A DNA stretch of 64,000 nucleotides, taken from the NCBI GenBank assembly GCA_010093515.1, contig MU001672.1, positions 592,630-656,629 of the forward strand, written 5' to 3'. Below, in pieces: positions 59,341 through 64,000 of this stretch. Positions within the stretch are counted from its first letter, which is position 1, and each line of letters begins with the position of its first letter. The translations under genes and the position numbers were made by a program. The notes beneath the pieces were generated by a model. The model was not told the DNA's origin. It saw nothing but the letters and a program-made list of their open reading frames with translations, and did no database searches. This DNA is from Lineolata rhizophorae (Eukaryota > Ascomycota > Dothideomycetes > Lineolatales > Lineolataceae).

Positions 59341-61671
59341 GCACGGGAGCGATCGGCGGCTGCGAGAGCGAGCGAGGGAAGCTCGGGAAAAGCGGGCAAA
59401 GGCAGGCGGCGGGCGGCGGGCGGGCGCAGGTCGGGTGCGTCTTCTACATATGCACCCGGGCGTGTGCGACGGAACACCTGCGCTGCTACGGCTGGTGGTG
59501 GTGGAGGACCCGGGGCGGGCGAGGGGGTCGAAGGAGGACGAGACTCGCGAACCCTCGCCCGGGCGAGCCTGCGCCGCCGCGGGCTCCCGCTGCCGTCGAG
59601 GCCCCTTGGCCCTGGAGCCACGGAGCCCCGGCGGCGCTGGGGCCCTGCCCGCCCGCCCGCCCTGCCCGCCCGGCGCCCGCGCTCCATTGGCCGCGCCGCC
59701 CGCGCGACCTGCGCCGCCGTCCTGCTGCCCGTTCTAAGAATAAGCCCGCGCGCCGCCGCCCGCGCGCCCAGTGAGATGCGCGGCCCTTGGGCGAGCGCGT
59801 CCTGCGCCGGCCCAGCCCTCTCGCTGGTCGGGCCCGTCCTCGCGCTCCCCGCACGCCCGCGCCCACGCCGCCCGGCATCGCGCCCGGCGACCACGCAGGC
59901 GCGGCAAGCACGCAAACGGGGGCCCGCCCCTTGGCCCGAGGCCTGGATGCCGGCGGCGATCGTCGCGCACGAGCGCCGCCGCCGCCTCCTGTTGGCCCGG
60001 CGCGATACCGCCCTCGAGACAGCGGCGCCCCGGCATGGGAAGAGCGCGCGCGGCAGGCGTTGGGGGTTCGGCGCGGCGGGCGTGGTGGGATCCAGGGGCA
60101 CCGCCTCGCCCGCCGCCCATTGGCCGCGCCCCGGCAATCGCCGAGCGGCTGATCGCTCCCGTCGCGAGGCCCTCAGGGAGCCTCGCAGCACGCCGCGCCG
60201 ATGCGGAGGAGCTTGGCGGCTACCGTACGTATGTAGTAGAGACGCGCCGTCGCTGCCGTCGCGGCCACGCTCTTCGCGCTAGCAACGACCGGAGCCGGCC
60301 CTCCCTCTCAGTCTCTCCGCAGCCTGGCGGCAGGTGGGCCGGCTAAAAGCTTGCAAGACGTCACCCGTCCGCGCCTTAAATGCCCGGAGGGTGGCGGAGC
60401 GGGTGAGCAAAACGTCGCCGGGCTCGCTCCACCCTCGGAGAATTTGAGCAAAGGAGGTGCTAGGCCGGCGCCAGCGCTCATCCGGGCTGGCGGGCGTGTT
60501 TCTTCCTGCTGCGTTTACCGTTTCCCAGGTCTTGGACTATATCAGGCCGGCTATGAAAAGGGATCCCGATATTGCCATCCATTGCTGTGGCGTCCGGGCC
60601 GCCCGTGCGCTGTGGCCGCCCGGTGTTTACCTCTGAACAACAAGCGGCAAGAGCCGCGAGAGAGGACGGAGGTGGGGGGAACAAAAAAAAAGAATGCAAA
60701 GCGTGCCGCTGCCACTTCTCGTCAGGGGTACAGAAGTCGGCCTCGCGCGCGGCCAGCGGCAGCCGCCTCCCCGAGCCAAGCTCCAGGGTGGCTCCAGCGT
60801 CCAGCCTGTGAGGGGCTGGGGCTTCGGCCGGCGTGGCGGCGAGCCGCCGCAACTGCAGGGGGCCACGCCCGCCCGCCTGCAACCGGCTCCAGGGCCCCGT
60901 CCACTCAGCGCCTGCCGAGGTATCAGCCAAGCATTTCTACCGTGGGCGCTATCGTGTCCTCCCGCCCGTCCGCGCCGCCGTCAACCCACCGCCTGCCACG
61001 AGTCGTCTGCCGGCGAAAAGCCTCACGGCCTAGCCTGCCGTCGTGACAGCCAACTGCGGGGAGAAGCTCCACGGAGACCTGCGCTTCTGCTCGCCAGCGA
61101 GATCCGGTTCTGGCCAGCTTCCCCATCTCTCCACACGGTCGCAATGGCGCCGAAGATCCCATAAATAGTTCCTGTACCGATCCGACGTCTCCATCTTACC
61201 GTATGCGTAGATGCTGCCGACGGGACGGTCCATTGCATCCGAGCCCGTGATCTCCCCAAACCTCCTCCGGCCTTCCTACTCGCCATCGCGTCGCTTTGCC
61301 TCTCTCCCGCTGTTGGCGCTGTCCCCGCCTCGCAATTTGTATCTTCCTCGCTCTCATTAGCCTTCCAGCCAGGTGCGACAGCCACAACACCTGGTGGAGG
61401 CGCAACCGCTGCAAATCTAGGGGGTCATCACCCATGCGCTGCCCTTTCTTGGCCCAGCCTCAATGACCGTGGGATCCTCTCTTGTTGCTTTGAGCTTCCG
61501 GAGCTTCTTGTTGGCGCTTTATTCGCCGTCGTACCTTGCAGCATGCGAACGCTTGCAGGGGCGTCTTTCGTGCTCCCGGATCTGCGTCTTCCCATGGACC
61601 TCAGCTCCCGGATGGGCGCTCATCTTCACTAGGGGACGGCGACGCAGGGTCGATCAGGAACCGTCTACTCC

Positions 61672-61690
61672 GTACATACGTAGTATGTAC
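61672..61690. repeat. Inverted repeat GTACATAC-GTA-GTATGTAC
   Basis: Eight-base arms flank three bases. Preceded by TACTCC. Same style as the palindromes at 56-78 and 8286-8303. Confidence 0.85.
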
Positions 61691-62503
61691 ATAGCCTGCG
61701 ACGTGGAAATATCCCGAGCGCCTCCGTGGCGGTTCGCTAAGCCACAAGCGAAAGCGAAATGGCCAGCGGAAAAGCAACGGACAAAAGTATGGTGCCACCG
61801 TTTGATAGTAGTCGCCGTCTAGGCACCGACGGAAGCCCAGCTACCACAGCAGCCGCCGTCGCTCGGAGCCGCCGTTCGTCGACGCCCTTAGCGAGTTCAA
61901 CCGTTTAACTAAACGAGGTGGTGGCCTTGGTCGTGGTACAGGGACTTGAAAATCCAACGTCCAACCAGTGTACACACCGAGCCTCCGACCACGTCGCGCT
62001 CGCGTATGTATGTTGGATCTACCCTTTGTGACACCTTCTCAACTCCGCTATTGACTGCCTGCGCCAAGCCAATGGCCTACCCTGCCCGACCACCGGACGA
62101 TGGTCAGGGGACTTCAGGTTGCCTAGAAGTGAAAGCCGTCGCTCGAATCCCCATGCACGGATCAATGCGGGTTACCGTCAGATGTCCCTCGGCTTGGTTC
62201 TGCGGCAGGTTACAATGCCTTTCGATAGGCCCGGCACGAAGCAAGGGAAGTAGCAAGAAAAGAGGGATGGTGCAACTTCACTTCCCACGGAACTAACATA
62301 CAACCCGAGTTGAAGGTGCTCAATGACGTTGTCGGACAACCACCATGAATTCCCAGATGCGTTGTAACCCTTCTAGAAAACACCGTGCCGTCTGACACAG
62401 ACTTGTTCTATGCAATGCAACCCTATAACGGAGCAGAGGCATATGCAAATGCAGAGCCCAAGGAAAAATTGGCCATGTCGTTTGCTAAGAGGCGAAAATC
62501 AAC

Positions 62504-63530
62504 TTACCTTTGAAGCGCTTCCACTATTTCAATCGACACCTCCCCGGTCTTCTGATCCCATCCCTTCATAGTAACGCTCCGCATATCCCTAACTACCCAA
62601 TCCGGGCCGGCCTCGACCAGCGCCTCGACCGAATGCGTCGTTGCCAGCGCCACCACCTTAAACCCCGCCGCCTTGCCGGCGCGTACGCCCGCCGGCGCGT
62701 CCTCGAGTACTAGCACCGAGTCGGCGCCGGCTGGCAGGTTGAGCTTCTCCCGCCCTAGCAAGTAGCACGCCGGGTCTGGCTTTCCCCGTTGCACATCCTC
62801 GGCCGTGACCAGGTTTCGCGGGTGCGCCAACGCCATGACATCCAGCCAACCCATCACGAGAGGCCGCGTGCCGGATGTTACGATGGCCCACGGTGCGCCG
62901 ACCGTCTCAAGTTGGTGGAGCAGCGCGCGGCTGCCGGGGATCTCGACCGCGTCGGCTCCGAATTGCTTCGGGATGAGGCCCTCCATGTAGCTGACATCTT
63001 TTTGGAGGGTTTCGTTAATAATAAATCCATGAGTTCAGCTTTGCGGAACACGTGACGAGGCATATGATGGCGTAAACTTTAAGCTTACATTCCGTGTTGG
63101 CCAATTTCGGATCGTAGAGTTCCAGAACATCGATTGATCTTCGTCCATGCGAGGTTGCAAGGATGACATTAGGATCGACTCCTAGCTCTTTCCCAATCCT
63201 GGTGAACATCTGTAAGCATGGCGCCTCAACTCGCCAGATCGACTGTCGGGATGTACTTGTGCCAATGCTTGACAATAGCGTCGGTCGAGTCAATTACGGT
63301 GCCGTCCATGTCAAATAGCTGGTACGACGTGGATTAGCCATGGCCGAACTTGGGAAGCGCAAGAATTGCGGTGAATGCTCCAATTAAAGCGTCATGGAAC
63401 TAGTTCATAAAGCAACCCCATGGACGCATCCAACATGCTCTAGTTTTCGAGGAACGGCATGACTCACAAGGCCATGAAAGCGGTGGACCTCTAGCGGTGC
63501 TGTGAACTTGGCATCTTGTATATGAGGCAT
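62504..63530 (-). CDS. HAD-family phosphatase, glycerol-3-phosphate phosphatase-like
   Basis: Predicted to release phosphate from glycerol phosphate or a sugar phosphate in the cytosol; the GPP and DOG enzymes are so similar that the substrate cannot be settled. Exons in coding order are 63530-63468, 63318-63257, 63198-63089 and 62997-62504, giving 242 residues. Motif I is LFDMDGTVIDST (nucleophile and acid Asp), followed by KHWHKIGKELGVDP across an intron and SHGRRSIDVL, all typical of GPP-type enzymes. Motif II is VTSGTRPL, motif III has the Lys of RGKPDPACYL, motif IV is VLEDAPAGVRAG. The C-terminus reads GEVSIEIVEALQR, where the stop overlaps a GTAAGT that could be a donor, so a further short exon cannot be excluded. 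Confidence 0.88.
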
Positions 63531-64000
63531 GATGGTTCGCGGCGCGACGCAGCTCCTCTATCTTGCTAGGGAGTGTCTGACTTCAGTATAAGATTTTAGG
63601 GTTCTCAGGGCTAAATGAACATCCTATAGTTGAGAAGGGCTAGTATGCTCTTATAGGAACTGTAGGCCAATTACAAAATTTTTTAAAGAAATCGAGGCCT
63701 GGCGGCGACTCAGCAGGCGTCGGAGGGGCTAAGAAAGGAAACCCTGGCAATCTCGGCCCAGCTGCCCCTTCGGAGTTGCCTAGCAGGGTGCTAGCGTCCG
63801 CGGATTAATGCTTACTCCGAGAAACCCAGACCGCGAAATCTTGGCATTCACTGTGCGCCAGAGAGTCGGCTTCAAGAAAAATCGTAACACCGAAGCAATC
63901 GATACGCAGTTGTCCGCACATCCACAATGAAGGTCGGCAGTACGTACCCACCAGGCAAATGAAATCCTTGACCATCCCTAATATTACTCGTAGAGCCAAA
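63531..64000. other. Right-edge gene-free sequence
   Basis: Promoter side of the phosphatase gene. A minus-strand ORF at 63805-63999 runs to the edge but has no recognisable sequence; it could be part of a gene beyond the window. Confidence 0.4.

Larger units (their letters stand above)
58833..62503. promoter_or_regulatory. 3.7 kb upstream of the homeobox gene, GC-rich
   Basis: The homeobox gene starts at its left end, and the phosphatase gene ends at its right end, both on the minus strand. From about 59050 to 60330 it is extremely GC-rich, with long ORFs on both strands that read as Arg/Ala/Pro-rich sequence without domains. A purine tract lies at 59264-59340. Inverted and partial GTAC-type repeats occur at 60221-60238 and 61672-61690. 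I see no gene; a long promoter and leader, or an unrecognised non-coding RNA, are possible. Confidence 0.5.

Noticed and set aside
59046-60282. Open frames of 381 (-) and 334 (+) codons
   Set aside because: Same reason: GC-rich DNA poor in stop codons, no family similarity, and position upstream of a regulator gene.
1-64000. LTR elements, other virus-like elements or retrotransposons
   Set aside because: No reverse transcriptase, integrase, capsid-like or envelope-like reading frame and no long terminal repeats were seen.

Overview
The window is nuclear DNA of a filamentous ascomycete (Pezizomycotina). Sordariomycetes is my best guess, from gene content and style only. The grounds are genes split by many short (about 50-110 base) GT-AG introns, a Zn2Cys6 regulator of the CTF1/FarA kind, a fungal luciferase-domain protein, an Hsp78 chaperone, an IML2 homologue, and a eukaryotic tRNA-Ser with internal A and B boxes. 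All exon joins given here were made by hand, by matching splice signals, reading phase and family sequence.

Layout, left to right. Region 1-6.7 kb holds ethanolamine kinase (+) and the CTF1/FarA-like regulator (-). A gene-free stretch of about 4 kb follows. Region 10.8-18.1 kb holds an acyl-CoA dehydrogenase (-), IML2 (-), the proteasome/TREX-2 subunit SEM1 (+) and phosphoglycerate kinase (-). Region 18.8-26.6 kb holds a CHORD-CS co-chaperone (-), a glycine-rich-domain protein with a Cys/Gly tail (-), an aldo-keto reductase (-) and a PIP30/NIP30-domain protein (+). Region 27.5-36.8 kb holds a 17-exon meiotic MSH5 (-), single-exon HSP78 (-), elongation factor 1-beta (+) and EMC5 (+). Region 37.2-48.7 kb holds a luciferase-domain membrane protein (-), UTP3/SAS10 (-), 3-ketodihydrosphingosine reductase (+), a class 1A-type dihydroorotate dehydrogenase (-), tRNA-Ser(AGA) (-), the branched-chain 2-oxoacid dehydrogenase E2 (-) and gluconokinase (-). 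Region 48.7-64 kb is gene-poor: VPS26 (+), a homeobox regulator (-) alone in almost 10 kb, and a glycerol-phosphate phosphatase-like HAD enzyme (-).

The genes are mostly single-copy housekeeping functions: lipid and sphingolipid synthesis, glycolysis, proteostasis, translation, ribosome assembly, retromer and meiosis. They do not form a pathway cluster. I found no mobile element, virus-like element, CRISPR array or secondary-metabolite cluster. The least ordinary signals are a set of inverted repeats built from GTACTAC/GTAGTAC in gene-free DNA, GC-rich non-coding islands with long illusory ORFs on both strands, microexons of 10 and 18 bases, a stop-free 63-base intron, the eight-cysteine poly-glycine tail of the GRDP-like protein, and the isolated homeobox locus. 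I did not find a convincing undescribed multi-gene system.
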